NCBI GenBank assembly: GCA_020726505.1
Contig: JAHLEZ010000004.1
Coordinates: 2,542,001-2,606,000, forward strand
Reading direction: 5' to 3'
From: Leptodontidium sp. MPI-SDFR-AT-0119
Taxonomy: Eukaryota; Ascomycota; Leotiomycetes; Helotiales; Leptodontidiaceae
DNA: 64,000 bases
Shown: piece by piece, positions 23,215-35,656 of the stretch
Numbering within the stretch: position 1 is the stretch's first letter
How the letters are laid out: each line of letters begins with the position of its first letter
Made by a program: the position numbers and the translations under genes
Notes under the pieces: model-generated
Databases searched by the model: none
The model's input: the letters and a program-made list of their open reading frames with translations, nothing else
Told to the model about the DNA's origin: nothing

Positions 23215-24198
23215 GATGTCTTGCCCTTAGTAGGGGTTTAACTAGCGATCTTAATAACTCCTAGTAAGTGCAAGAAGGCTAGAGACTTTAGTTCTACTAG
23301 AGCTTTATTTCTATCGTTTACTTTAGTTAACGCTAACGAGCCTTTAAGTAAACGTCGGCGGTCCGCCTAAGCCCCTAAAGATAACAGCGGAGGTAATGAA
23401 GTTGAGGAGAACGAGGATAGCGTCCGAATCGAGTGTTCTTTACTTAATAGCTTTAAGGATACCTGTATTAAGTCAAGTGGACGTAATAAAATCAACTACC
23501 TCAATACTCGCGATGTCCCTTGCCTACGTTACGCCGGCGAAATCTCGCAATTTCTTAACCTTATATATTCTATTAATATTACTTTAATTACTAAGAAGTG
23601 TATCGATTACTGCCGAAAGGCGAAGTCTTATAAGCCTGTAAGTTAAATTTTCTTTTAACTGGCGAGATATAAGCTAATAACCGGCGAGGTCTTAGCGAGA
23701 CTAAAGGAGTCCCTTACTCGACTAAAGAAAACTGCCACCAGATTCTATAAGAATTAGATCTCTTAAGCTAACCTTAATATTACTTAAGCTACGTTCGACT
23801 TAAATAAGCGCTATAATATATACGTCGATAAAGTTACTAATATTAAAGCCTTAAAGTCTCTATAAAAGCTAGTAGTCTTATTTATAAAAGAACTAAGCGT
23901 TAGCCTTTTGTCAGCTATTAACTAGTTACACTTTAGCGTACTAGCTGCCTTAAAAGAGGGTTTTATTACTTTAATAGATATTAACGAGCGATTAATTATT
24001 AAGGTTACGGGACTTCGATTTGTGAGTATACTACAGTATTCGTTAGTAAATTGTCTATTAACCTCTAGTAAAGGATTTTTAACAAATCTACTCTACTACT
24101 CTTAAGTCTACGCCTGAGTCTAACAATAAAGTTCTAGTAACTGAAGCCACTGCTACTACAGAGGCTAAGGGCCCTATTACTTTACGAAATAAACTCTA
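23215..24198 (+). pseudogene. Plus-strand relic reading frame inside the minus-strand retrotransposon
   Basis: Reading the plus strand in the frame of 23,401, protein-like sequence runs from about 23,215 to 24,060 (about 280 codons) with nine interruptions. Every one is TAA or TAG and none is TGA, as expected if CAA/CAG codons became stops by C-to-T change at CpA, the preferred RIP context. From 23,371 to 23,643 it is fully open (for example NEVEENEDSVRIECSLLNSF and KKCIDYCRKAKSYKPVS). A basic patch SKRRRSA lies upstream. At about 24,090 another frame continues (TLKSTPESNNKVLVTEATA) to a TAA near 24,198. It lies between the integrase relic and the 3' LTR, antisense to pol. No family is recognised. 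Confidence 0.6.
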
Positions 24199-27100
24199 AT
24201 TCTTTAATCTTTTAAGTTTCTTATTAAAATTCTTTTAGCGGGCGAATCTTTAGTAAAGTACTAGTACTTAGCTAGCGAGGGTAACTAGTAAAGGGTTTAT
24301 AATATAATTAATTAATATAACTCTCTTTTCCCTTAAGTACTACTGTTTAAATTGTGACTTTAAATGTACTCTTAAAACTACAAAACCTTATAAGTAAAAG
24401 TAAAAAGGTATATAACGTTAAAGAGTATAATATACTTATAACTACAAAACCTCGTAAGAAAAAGTAAAAAGGTATATAATATCGTATTTTATTTAATAAT
24501 TAATCGGCGAAAGCCTAGAGAGTAGTTAGACTCTTGTCTTAAGGACCTTATAAGGGGAAACAAGGAGCCCTAATTATCCCCTTCGCTGACGCTTCGCCGC
24601 CCTTTCAGTAGCGTTTTACGCCTTTAACGTATTAATTTCCCTTTAGAGGTTTATAAGGTTCTTCTTTAGTTCTTAAGAATTATGTGTTAGTCTTAGTCCT
24701 TTCTACTTAATAAGGTACTATTCTTCTCCTCGTTTTACTCGTTAGTCTAAGAGGGTCTCAACTAACTATATCTCTTCTCTATTTATAAGATTAAGTTAGA
24801 CTACTTTTAGCGATTCGCCGGGCCTTTATTAGTATAACTTTAGTAGAGATATATAGAAGACATCGTATAGTTTATTATACTTAGAAGGTAACTCTAACTT
24901 ATACACTTACTTTCTAATCCTTTCAGTGATCTTGAATAGTCTTAGGAATTAATAGTTTAGCTTCTTATTAAAACGAATTATCTTAATGTTCTTCGCTGAA
25001 AGTAAAACTTATTATTCGACCTTAAACTCTATAAGGCGGTGGTTCTTATTATACTACTTCGCTTAGTTCTCTTTAGTCCTTCACTAGTTACTTTCTAACT
25101 CTTAGCGTTTTTTAATAACTTCTTTTACTTATTCTTTAATAATTAGTATCTCCCCTCTTATAAGATCGTCCTTAATACCTTAGTAAGAGTCTAGTAATAT
25201 GCCGTACTTAACCTTATTCGGAGACATCTCGATTGACTCGTAATAAGTATTTATATATACGAACTTTACTAAAAGTAAGAGATCTACTTAATCGTCTTAT
25301 AAGTAATAAACGTAATACCTTAATTATACTTCTAGGGCCTGATTTTGCCGTTTAGTTTGGCTATTTGTTTATAAGTGAAACGCCGTCGAAAGACCTCTTA
25401 TTATTTAGAGGTAAAAACACAGCTCCTTCTAAAACCTCGAAGTAAACATAAAGCCTCTGTCTGTAATAATTAATGCCGGTAACTTATAGTCTTTGAACTA
25501 GTAGTTAATAAAAAGACGGGCTAACTGTGGAGCGTTAATAGTTTTTAAGTAAGAGATATACTTAATATTTTTAGTGTATTTATTAATAATTACTAGTAAG
25601 TAGTCGGCAACTTTGCTAATAGTACTACTCTTATAGGGTACTAAATCTGTGATAAAGTCTATTGAGATTGACTTAAATAGCTTACTTAGCTGGCTAAGAG
25701 CTTACATTTCGTTAGCTTTCTTTATACGCCTCGCCTTTATCCTCTAATAAATATTATAACTCTTAACGTATACTTTAACGTTACTAGATATATTAAGCTA
25801 GTAATACTTTCGCTAGATAAGCTTTAGTGTCTTATTATAACTAAAATGGCTTATAATTAGATTATTATAGTAAATCTTTATAATTTCGGCACGAATAGTA
25901 GGGTCTTATAGAACGTAGGCTATTCGCTAGTGTCTTAGTAGTCCGTCGCTATTAATACTCTAATCTATATCCCCGGTATCCTGTAATCGAGCACGCTTTT
26001 TTATAATTAAGGCGTCCCTTTGTTATAGCTCTAAGAGTAATAAAAGAAGCGATTTCGATATAGTATTTGCCGTTTCGGCTTCTATAACCTCTATTATAAA
26101 AAACCGTGGCACAGTATATTTATAACTATACTAGTTAGCGTTATACTTCTTTTTAGTGTTTCGTAAGAGGTTATTTAAACTTTAACTAAAGTTCTGTGAA
26201 CTTTTAAGCTATATAAGTATATACTGCTAGTTAAGCGTAGAGGTCGCTATTATGGCCTTAGTCGACAGCTTATATATTATATTGTCGCTAGTAAGTTAAG
26301 AAACTTGAGTTAGCCGGCACGATATATTATCGCTTTCTTATTAAATACTCGCCGTCGTATTACTGACTATGTTAGGGACGCGGATTAACTTATTCTAAAT
26401 TATACTTTATAGTTTATTTTGTAAAGTAGGGAGTATAATATTCTCTTTATTCTCTGCCGGCCTATAATCGGGCTTACGCGAAGGTCTATTTGCCGGGTTC
26501 TTTTTCCTTAGCTTATAAACTATTACGAAGTCATACTTAGACAGTTCTAAGGCTTATCTAGCCTGCCGCCGGCTTAATACTATAGTACTTATAAAATAAC
26601 GAAGATTGTCGTGATTTAATAACACCTTAATAGGGGCTATATTACCTTCTAAGTAGTACCTCTAATAAACAAAGCACTTAATAATTATAAGAAGTTTATA
26701 ATCGTGAACTTTATAGTTTAACTTTACACCTTTTAGCTTCTTACTAAAGAATGTAATTAAGTACTAGACAGGCTTTGTCTAGTCACTCGCCGGCTAATCT
26801 TTAGGCTAAGACAAAATCCCTGTAAGTGCAAACTTAGAGGCGTCTGCCTCTAACTTTATAGGCTTTATTAAGTTAAAGTGTATAAGAAAGGGGGCTGACA
26901 TAAATATATCCTTTAATATATTAAAAGCCTCTTACTTAGTAGTTCCTTAGTGAAAAGTAAGGGCAAGTTACCCTTTCTTCTTACTTTTTATTAAACTTAT
27001 TAATAACCGGGTAATTGCCAAGAAACTTGCGATAAAGCGCTAATAAAAGTTAGTAAACTCAATAAAGACTTAAACGTCTCTAATACTCTCAGGCTCTAGT

Positions 27101-29601
27101 TATTCCTTAATAGTGTTTACTCGGCTTTGTTCTATTAATACCTTAGTAGGGGATATAATATAGCCTAAGAACTCTATACTCTTAGTGCTAAACGAGCATT
27201 TCGATAGCTTAACGAAGAGATTTACCTGTCGTAGCCTTTCGAGGACCTAGCGGATATAGTCTATATATTAAGCCAAGTCTGCCGAGTATACAAGGATATT
27301 GTCAAGGTAAACGACACAAATGACGTCTATAAGTCCCGCTAACGCGTCGTTAATATATACCTAAAACGTCACTAGTATATTAGATAGCCCAAATAGTATA
27401 ACTTAATACTCGTAATACTTATATTAAGTGCGAAAAGTAGTCTTCTACTTATCTTTCGCCTTGATTTTAATACGGTAGTATATATTCCGTAAGTCTAAGT
27501 TAGTAAAGACCTTCTTATCCCGGAGTCTATCTAGTGTTTCGTTAATTAAAGGTAGGGGGTACTAGTCCTTAACTGTAATCTTATTTAAAGCTTAATAGTT
27601 AATATATAGTCGGAGACTACTATCTTTCTTTAGTATAAAGAGAATCGGGGCGCTAGTTAGGCTCTTACTTTTTCGTATTTATCCTTTTACTTTAAAAGAC
27701 TTAAAGTATTCCCAGAGAACCTCTAGCTCTATTTCGGAGAGGTTATAAATAAGGGAGTAAAGCGGTCTCGTATTTAACTTTAAGTCAATGGCGTATTATT
27801 GACCCTTTAAAGGAAGTAATTAATTCTCCTTCTCCTCTAAAAAGATATCTTTAAACTCATAGTACTTTTAAGGGATAATAAGTGTATTATCGGCGTTTAG
27901 TAGGCGTGATATATTTAAGTTAAGTATTATAATATATATAAGAGACTCTTTCTTTTAAACAAGTTAAGAGAATTTATATAACTTTATAATACTAAGATTA
28001 TAAGTATTATTTAGTTAATATAAGTACTTCTACTATTTTGTTTTAAAACTAATCTAAGGATTAACATCCTTTAACTAAGGTTACTCTAGAATCAGATTAA
28101 TGCCCGGTATATTAATAACTCTTAGCCGGAGCGCATTTAGCTTAATTTGTCTAAGAGTATTAGTAATCTTTACTTAGGCGAGCGCAGTGCCGTAGATAAT
28201 ACCTTTATTCTTAAGTAATGTCTAAAATGTCTTCGGCCCTTTATTAGTGAGTTATAAATCGCACTCTTTTATTATTAGTCTTAAGACAAAATTGTCTTTT
28301 GCCCTACTATTAATAAGGGCAGTAAGGCTCTTTTACTCTCTACTCGCTAGTATCTTTAACTAGATTTCTATTCTCTTACTTGACGATTTTAAGGGAGACG
28401 TAGACGTAGCCACAAGTCAGGCGTTCTTTTGGTTCTTGTCTAGCGAGCCTTCGCTATTTACCTTAGGGCATTTATTAGTGTAGTAGTTAAGCTCTTAACA
28501 CTTAAAGTATTAAGTCTTTGACTTATTAAACCCTTAGTATTTCCCTCGTACTAAGGTCTTATTAAGGTTGCCTCTTCTTAATCTAGATTAATTAAGGCGG
28601 GGACTCTCTTACTTATCGCCGGTCTTTTACGGGGCTTTTTAAGAGGACTTTCTTTTCTTGTCTTTTAGCTCTTTAAGTCTCTTGTTACTATTGTTTCCCT
28701 TAAGTAAAGTATATACCTCTTAGAGGGCTACTACTAAAATAACATCTTCTCTTATTTATAGTTTATTAGCCTACTTATTCTTAACGATTCTCTAGCGAAT
28801 CTCTAGTTAGATCTTATTAAAGAGGATATCTCGTAATTAACGTTAAGTAAATGGCTTAAGTTGTTCTTCCTTTCCCTCGAGATAGTTAATAAATTCGAAG
28901 ATAAGTTAGCCAGGTCTCTGTCGAGCTATCTCATAGGCGTGAGAGTTAGCTACTTGTCTCAAGATAGGGAGTAATTAGAGGTTCGCTAGAAACTCCTTGT
29001 AAGACTCTTAAGTCATCGTGTTAAGGGCATTAGGATTATACTTCTTAAACTTTTCTTAGGCATTCGCCGGTTCCTTACGGAGTAATGTCGTTACTTACTT
29101 AATCTTGACTATATTAGTAAGGAACCCTTTACTGTCGTAATTAAAGACACGATTATAGGCTTGTAAATATTCCGTTAGCTCTCGCTAATTCTTCTCTTTG
29201 TATTCTAATAAAATTATATGTTTCCCCTTCTCTCGGCAAGGAGCCTAGGACTCTTTAGCGGCTAGCGGGCGATCTTCCGTAATATTTATATTGTCTCTAG
29301 GTCTTATCTACTAGAGTCGCTGTGCCCTTTCCCTCACGTTCGGGGGGTATTAGTTAAAGTCATCGCCGTATATCTGGCGATATTCGATAATAAGGCTGTC
29401 GAGGGCATTGTTCTTCTCTTTAAGGGTCTTAATTTACTCTTGTATCGCTTGTAGATTAGTAGCTAGCGTATCTTCAGACCTTCTCTAGTTTAAGGGAGGG
29501 GTTACTTGTGGTCTAAGGCTACTAGGCGCCGCGGATAAGGGTTCTTTAGCTTGAACTATCGTGTAATAGTCAGGCTAGTAGTAAGAGAAAAGCAATTAGA
29601 A

Positions 29602-29780
29602 TGTAATAATCACTAGCACGCTAAGGTGACTTTGACACAATAGAATAGCTGGAGAGGCACTGAATAATAGTTGGTGATACTGTATAATATAGAAGCTAAT
29701 TGCTAAGGAGGGAAGGTTATCTCTTCCCCACTCTGCACGCATATATACAGGGAGTAAGCGCTAGGGCACGTGCCATTATA
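29602..29780 (-). repeat. Right LTR (5' LTR of the element)
   Basis: 179 bp, collinear with the left LTR without any gap and about 92% identical. Its last bases are CATTATA, one transition away from the terminal CATTACA of the left copy. CACAG follows directly as target duplication. Confidence 0.95.
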
Positions 29781-29785
29781 CACAG

Positions 29786-31973
29786 GTCTATAGAAAACGC
29801 ATCATAGCCCTATTACTACGATGCTATGTCGCAGTCAAAGTAATAGAATGTCATACGGCGCATCAGAGTCCCTTGCTTCAGTGAGAGGTTCTTTCAGGTC
29901 TGAGATGTTTACAATGGCATTGACATTGGCACACGCACTGTAGCCTGGCTGCGATATGTAACGTACCATTCTACAGCCTCAATTGGGTCGATCTTGAGTT
30001 CGTAGGTACTTTTGACGGGCTTGGCCAAGGGCTGGGAGACATTTGGACTTCATTACCAACCACAGACTTCCTTTCCCAGACTCTTCTGATATATCAGTGG
30101 CTATTGCATGTATGGAATCCTTCTGTGACCCTATTTCTTGGTAGTTCTCCAAACACGGCTACTGTAGGTTGTCGCTCATGATCTTGAAGTCGTGGGGATG
30201 AAGAGATTGCCACTCGGTCTATGACCAATTCCAGAACTGCCGTGCATCCTACCATCTCCTTAAACGAACATCAGACTTCCGACCTAGAGTTTCTAGTTTT
30301 CATTTTTTTCTACCCTTTTAATTGATTCACTAACTAGTTTTAGTCTTAGGAACCGACCAGCTACGCGATCAACTGCGAGATGAAGTACGTGGATACTTAG
30401 ATAACAAGGTAAGCCTGTGGGAGTTAGAATACTAGCCAGCTTAGCTAGAAAAGTAAGTTTAGGAAATTAGAATGCGAGTTAGCGTAATTGTGAGATCTCT
30501 TTACGAAAGAACATACACAACATACAGTAAGTTAAATTAGTCCAGTATCTTAGATTAAAGCAATAGAGTGCTTTTGTTTTACCTTTTCCCAAAAGAATAA
30601 CACTCGTCAGCCGATGCCAGTGTCGCAGCAGTCACTTAGGCTTAAATTCGATTACGGAATTTACTTGCGCTAGTCTAATAGGAGAGAACAAGTCCGAATT
30701 TGGTGCTGCACTGCCTCTATTAATTTAGAAACGGACGCGTATGCAAGATACAAGTAAGCTGCACCCATGAGGTCACTAACTATCAGCATTTGTGGGCTTT
30801 CCTTATTTTCTTTCCCTTGCTTACCTACTTCTACCTTCTTCTGGGGTAGTGAGAAGTATCGGACTCCTAAAAGCATTCAATCTGATTTCCACGGCTCCTA
30901 TTTTGCTGCCGTTAGAGGTGAGGCGAATAGCGTTGAAATACATGAGAAAGCGAAGCGGATACACATAATTGTTCGAGACAAACCTCCGCATGCTAATACC
31001 CCAAACGCTGATTCTTGAACTGGACATTGACACCGACAATCTTCCAAGTGCTGTAACTAAGAAACTCTTTGGTTTACAGACGAATTCGGAAGCGTACCTA
31101 TCCGTTGCAGAGCTCAATCCAGAGGATGGTTCAGAGGGTGAAGAGACTGTTCGTAAGAAAGCCGCCAGGCGTGATTCAAGGTGAGTCTCAGTAGCATTCT
31201 CTGTTGACGTCTTTGGTAATAGAAAAGTTAAAATCTTCACTGCCATCTGTTCGTTGATTTTTCAAGCTTGCGCTGCTAGGCTCGCACAAGTTGCCACTCA
31301 CATCAACGGAAGTAGAGTGACACGTTCTACAAGCCATAATCGGTGATTCAACCATCGCCGTGAGTTCCCCTGAAGATCTTGACACGGATAGCGGCTCTCG
31401 GCTCCTTATTTAGAAGACCCAAAGGGAATAGTGTACGAGACTTGCTACCAAAAAGTCGTATAGGGCGCTTTATCGCTCGTTATCGCCGTTTAACCTCGGC
31501 ATTTGCCTTGGGGGAAAAAACCCATCTTGGTAAGTTTAAGGTTAAGCGATTATGGTTTGGAAGATGATATGTATGAAAGCTCGTTTCAAATAAGAGCTAC
31601 TCCCCAATAGGGATAATTTACGAAATACGCACATCGTATGCGCTGACGCCAAGCGAACTAATGCAAGAGAATGCTCTGGAAACTTGAGATTCATGGTTTA
31701 ATTTCTTGATGTTCATCACCTCACTGCCCCATGACAAGTACCCGATGATCGTGTACTATGTCTAATTGGGGTGCTCTGGAACCAACGATGTGGCGTTGCA
31801 ATCTATATTATGCCCGAAAATAAATAATTCTGGCTTCAATTTTCTATATGTACCATGGAATTCGCAATTGGATGGCGTATTTACCCTGATGAACCACCCT
31901 TTTCAATCTTTGGCGTCAATATCAATTGTCTCCATTTTCGCATTTGTATTTCTCTCTCTCCCTTTTATCGACT
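29786..31973. other. No gene supported; old repeat remnants
   Basis: Short frames only. The plus-strand segment at about 30,970-31,185 (LILELDIDTDNLPSAVTKK, AELNPEDGSEGEE) reads like a protein fragment, but it has no neighbours that complete it. A 65-bp stretch at 31,268-31,332 is matched by a diverged copy at 35,168-35,232. Confidence 0.4.
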
Positions 31974-34685
31974 ATGTTTAACGCGGCGTCCTCTATCCTT
32001 GTTGCAGGCTTTCTAGGTAGCGGGCTACTTGTCAGTGCTGCCACTGTGAGTACTTGCTCACCAAGTCCAAGCGCAACCGCTGGGACAAAAGCTGGTAGTT
32101 TCTGCCCCGACAAGATCACATTACGATCAGACGGTACACAGCCTGGTATCTTGATCATAGATCATGGTGTCAATGTGGGAGGGTTTCCTACCTTTGAGGT
32201 CTCCTTAATCTCTGGCGACACGTCCGTGTTTGAGATGACTTATAGCGAGACTCGTAGTTTGCTGGATAAATATATGGTATGTCCATTCCGCGTGCCTTGC
32301 TCTGATACCCCCTTAACATTTACCCCAATTACAGGAGGCAATTCCTGAAGAGACAATGTGCGAATTTTCCAATCTCAAATCACTGATCCATGTATGTCAT
32401 TTAGGGAGATGGTCCAAGTCCACTAGCGGCATCACTTGATACTTATCGAGTAAATCGATACAACATCACCCAAAACACTACGTACACCAACCGTTTAATT
32501 CAAGGAGGACAGCGATATCAGAAGCTCAATCTCTCCACGGCTGGCGAACTGACACTCAATCATGTGGGCGTCACGTCAACAATCTCCAACACCCCAGTCA
32601 CCGACCTCCCCGGATCTTTTCAATGCTCGGATGACCAGCTCAACCAGATCTGGCAGGTAGGAGCTAGAACAATTCAACAAACAGAGATCCTAGCGGGGAC
32701 TACTCCGGAGTTCTACCAGATTTCAGATCAGGGGCTTTTCGCAGAAAGTCAGGCCCCACAGCCTTATACGAGTGATACTGCTCCTGGTTTGATGCAGTAC
32801 CAACTTGATTTCTCTGTGAAGCCAATGGTATCAGGTTTTGGATATACCGTCCTCAGTGATACCCTCGCGTCAGGCATCTACATCTTCGTTAACCTAGCCA
32901 ATTCTTCTATTTCAGCGCATCCTGGCAGTGCCGAGAAGGGGTCCCCATCATTGTCGTCTGCGATATTGAACCCAGTTCCTGCTCTTAACCAATGGCACAA
33001 GGTCTCTACAGCGGTCAATATGACACAGATTGCTATTAGAATTAATGATCAATCAGTCCTAGCGTTCACTCAAACTTCGGCTTTCGCCGGATCTTTTGGA
33101 CTTGGAGCATCTTTCGGACAGGCAGCATATTATCAAAACGTTACATTGAAAACCTTCGCTGGACAGGAAATATACAACTCAAGTTTGACCCAGAAGTCGG
33201 TATTGGACGACTTTCTTGCGGGCACAAATCCACTATCGGTGAGCGTTGACGGAGCAAGACGAGATAGAATTGCATACGCTGGTAAGGTACATTGTCCATT
33301 TAGCAAAATAAGCTAACAAACACAATATAGGAGATCTAGATATTGCTCTTGGCCCTACATTCGCTTCTACATTCGGTAGCGAGTACATCAACGGGAGCAT
33401 CAACTTACTGGGTGCTGCGCAGCTTATTCCCGGGTTCTTTGTTCCAAATTCGAAGATTCAACAAAAGTCAAGAACAACAATCATCCAGGCAAACCAGACT
33501 GGTCTAATTGGCTACTCCTTCAGCCTGGTGACCGCTATGGCTGACTATTATCTTATGACTGGTGATGTCGAATTCGCTAACCGCTGGTCTCCCCCTATTG
33601 TCAAAATGCTGGATTGGGCGAATTCGCAGCGGACTCCTACAGGCCTGTTCAACATATCTGACCCAACAATGGGTGGTGACTGGAACTACTATGACCCAGC
33701 GCAGTCTGGAGCAGTCGCTAAATTCAATAACTTGTATGCGTACACTCTTCAACAGGCTACGCCAATACTGGAAGCTGCCAAAATAAACACACAAGTGTAT
33801 TCCGACCGCCTTGTGGCTCTTAAGACAGCAATAAATGCCAATCTCTGGAATCCTACACTGCAAGCATATCAATTGTCGAACTCAGTCAAAGATATAGTCG
33901 CTCAAGATGCCAATGCCTTTGCCGTGTTAGCCAGTATCCCCAGCGGCAACTTTACCACATCAACTGTGCTCTCAACCATGTCAAAAGAGCTTTTCGTCCC
34001 AGCAGGTGCTCTCCCCTTTTCCAACGCTAGCGTCGCACGCGGGTTTACGGAAAGTATAAGCCCTTACGCTTCTGGCTATCACTTGCGCGCTGCCTTTGCT
34101 GCTCAAGATGCCACCAGCGCAAAATATCTCCTTTCGACCATGTGGGCATCTATGGCTAGTCCTTCAAACACAAACTACACGGGCTGTTTCTGGGAGACGC
34201 TTTCGATAACTGGTGGACCTGGTCTAGGAGATACAACATCCTTTTGCCATGCTTGGGGTTCCGCGCCGACAGGAGAATTGAGCAGACATGTTCTTGGTAT
34301 TCAGGCTATATCTCCAGGATTTTCACAATGGGCCATTGCGCCCCAGACTCTGGGTTTGAATTGGGCAACGGGCGCTCATCCTACCCCTCATGGGCCTTTG
34401 AATGTCTCGTGGGCATTTGATGCGCAAGGAAGGCTGAGCATGAATGTCACCAGTCCTAAAGGAACAAACGGAACGGTCAATCTTCCATCGCCAATGAAGA
34501 CGTCGAATGCATCAGTGGTGGTGAATGGGAAGGTGGTCTCGGGTTCCAGCTTTACCGTGGTAGGAGGGCAAGCGTTTAATTTGACTCAAGGCAGTTCAAA
34601 CGCCAAGAACGGCGTAGGCATTGTGAGGGCTTCCCCTCTTCTCGTATCCTTGACCTCTATGTTCTTGCTCTCTAGCTTAGCATAA
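31974..34685 (+). CDS. Alpha-L-rhamnosidase-like glycoside hydrolase (GH78), secreted, probably GPI-anchored
   Basis: Likely removes terminal L-rhamnose from plant polysaccharides or glycosides outside the cell. Exons 31974-32276, 32405-33281 and 33331-34685 total 2,535 nt, an exact 844-residue frame. The first intron (128 bp) is longer than usual and might hide a tiny exon. Features: a signal peptide (ILVAGFLGSGLLVSA); an N-terminal beta-domain; DGARRDR near 383, the rhamnosidase acid motif; the six-hairpin barrel with GGDWNYYDP; WETL near 680; FCHAWGSAPT; and a C-terminal beta-sandwich. The last 22 residues are hydrophobic after a small-residue stretch (SSNAKNG), as in GPI-anchor signals. 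Many N-glycosylation sequons are present. It is the only fully intact enzyme gene between the retrotransposon and 38 kb, and is flanked by transposon debris. I infer GH78 from motifs only. Confidence 0.85.
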
Positions 34686-35299
34686 AGTTGTAAGCTCAGG
34701 TCGCTGATATTCAGGTAGTGCGCGAGGTAGAATAGACAATAGTGTACTATAATATTATATTATAGGTTTAAGTTTCGCTTCTACTCCCTGAGCATCATAG
34801 AGCATATTGACCCTAAAAGGCACGCAGGCTTGTTTTCACAGTCCTGTATGGAATAATATTCAGCGCAATTTCAAAATTCTTTGAGGTATAAAATACTAGC
34901 CTATGACGTTTAACTTTAAAGCCTAACGGTTGTTTGACCCTTACACTCGCTCTAATGAAGAAGAATACTTACGAAGGTAAGTTTGAAATTTTACTTTGGT
35001 ACTATACTACTCATACGCGCGGTATCAAACTCTCAGTGCTTCCCGTTGATTGGTACTTGAGTCGGAGCCGTCAATTACTATTGGACGGTCTATTCCACCA
35101 TCAGCAAGGCTTCATGATACTGTATCTCAGTAATTCTTCAAGGTTAAGAAACCTGGCAACTTCACTGCGCTGCTGGGTTCGCTTAAATTGCCCCTCATAT
35201 CTACGGAAATAAAGTGACCCGTCTATTAGACATAAGCATATCTTATTAGTTATACACACAATCTCACCTAAGAGACAGGGGGTAAAGATAAAGGGCTGA
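34686..35299. other. No gene supported
   Basis: AT-rich at 34,740-34,920. The frame at 34934-35212 has no motif, and its 3' part lies in the 65-bp stretch that is shared with 31,268-31,332, so it is probably repeat DNA. Confidence 0.45.
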
Positions 35300-35656
35300 C
35301 AGAATTGCGGAATTAGAAGCAGAAAATTCAAGGTTAATAAGTTAGGTGAGGTCAACAAGTTAAAGGATACTGCTGCGGCAGAGTCAACATTTAAGCGAGA
35401 TGCCGAAGAGGCCGCGAACCAGCTCACAGCGGTACTGCATACAGCGGAATTAGAAAACCAGCACCTAAAGAGGGGTATTCAAAAATGGGCTACTATAGCA
35501 GAAGATTTAAGAGTGAGCACTGCAGATTGCCACCAGATTGTGAATGAGGCGTTTTTCATATTTGAAAAGTTAAAATCTGTAACGAATAAAATAAGCTGGA
35601 TAAGTATCTTGAGATGGCTCATGGGACCCTACGGGTATGAAGATAATACTTCATAA
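35300..35656 (+). pseudogene. Coiled-coil protein fragment without start codon
   Basis: A frame with no usable ATG is open for 118 codons to a TAA at 35,654-35,656. It encodes a heptad-like charged helix (VNKLKDTAAAESTFKRDAEE and LHTAELENQHLKRGIQKW). Just upstream, another frame reads as more coiled coil (IAELEAENSRL), so there has been a frameshift near 35,340. This looks like the 3' end of a decayed gene or repeat-borne frame. The family is unknown. Confidence 0.35.

Larger units (their letters stand above)
22763..29780 (-). mobile_element. Complete Ty3/gypsy LTR retrotransposon, inactivated by RIP
   Basis: The element is 7,018 bp, bounded by 179-bp LTRs and a perfect 5-bp target duplication CACAG (22758-22762 and 29781-29785). 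Its genes read on the minus strand. In order they are: a Gag-type zinc-knuckle remnant at about 28,466-28,506 (YFKC ... YYTNKCP); reverse transcriptase with YLDNILVYS at 27,283-27,309, where YLDD is usual; and an integrase core, SISIDFITDLVPYKSST, at about 25,621-25,680. Order Gag-RT-IN defines Ty3/gypsy. A purine tract GTAAGAAGGGAGATAT (22,942-22,957, minus strand) next to the left LTR is the likely polypurine tract. I could not identify a primer-binding site. No intact coding frame remains; the sequence is AT-rich and stop-laden as after RIP. A separate plus-strand relic frame lies inside. Confidence 0.93.

Noticed and set aside
23396..23587. 63-codon ATG frame within the retrotransposon
   Set aside because: It is in a different frame from the long plus-strand relic and reads as hydrophobic noise; the relic frame explains the region better.
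22763..29780. Possible Ty1/copia identity of the LTR element
   Set aside because: The order Gag, reverse transcriptase, integrase on the minus strand and the YLDD-type motif fit Ty3/gypsy; copia has integrase before reverse transcriptase and a YVDD motif.
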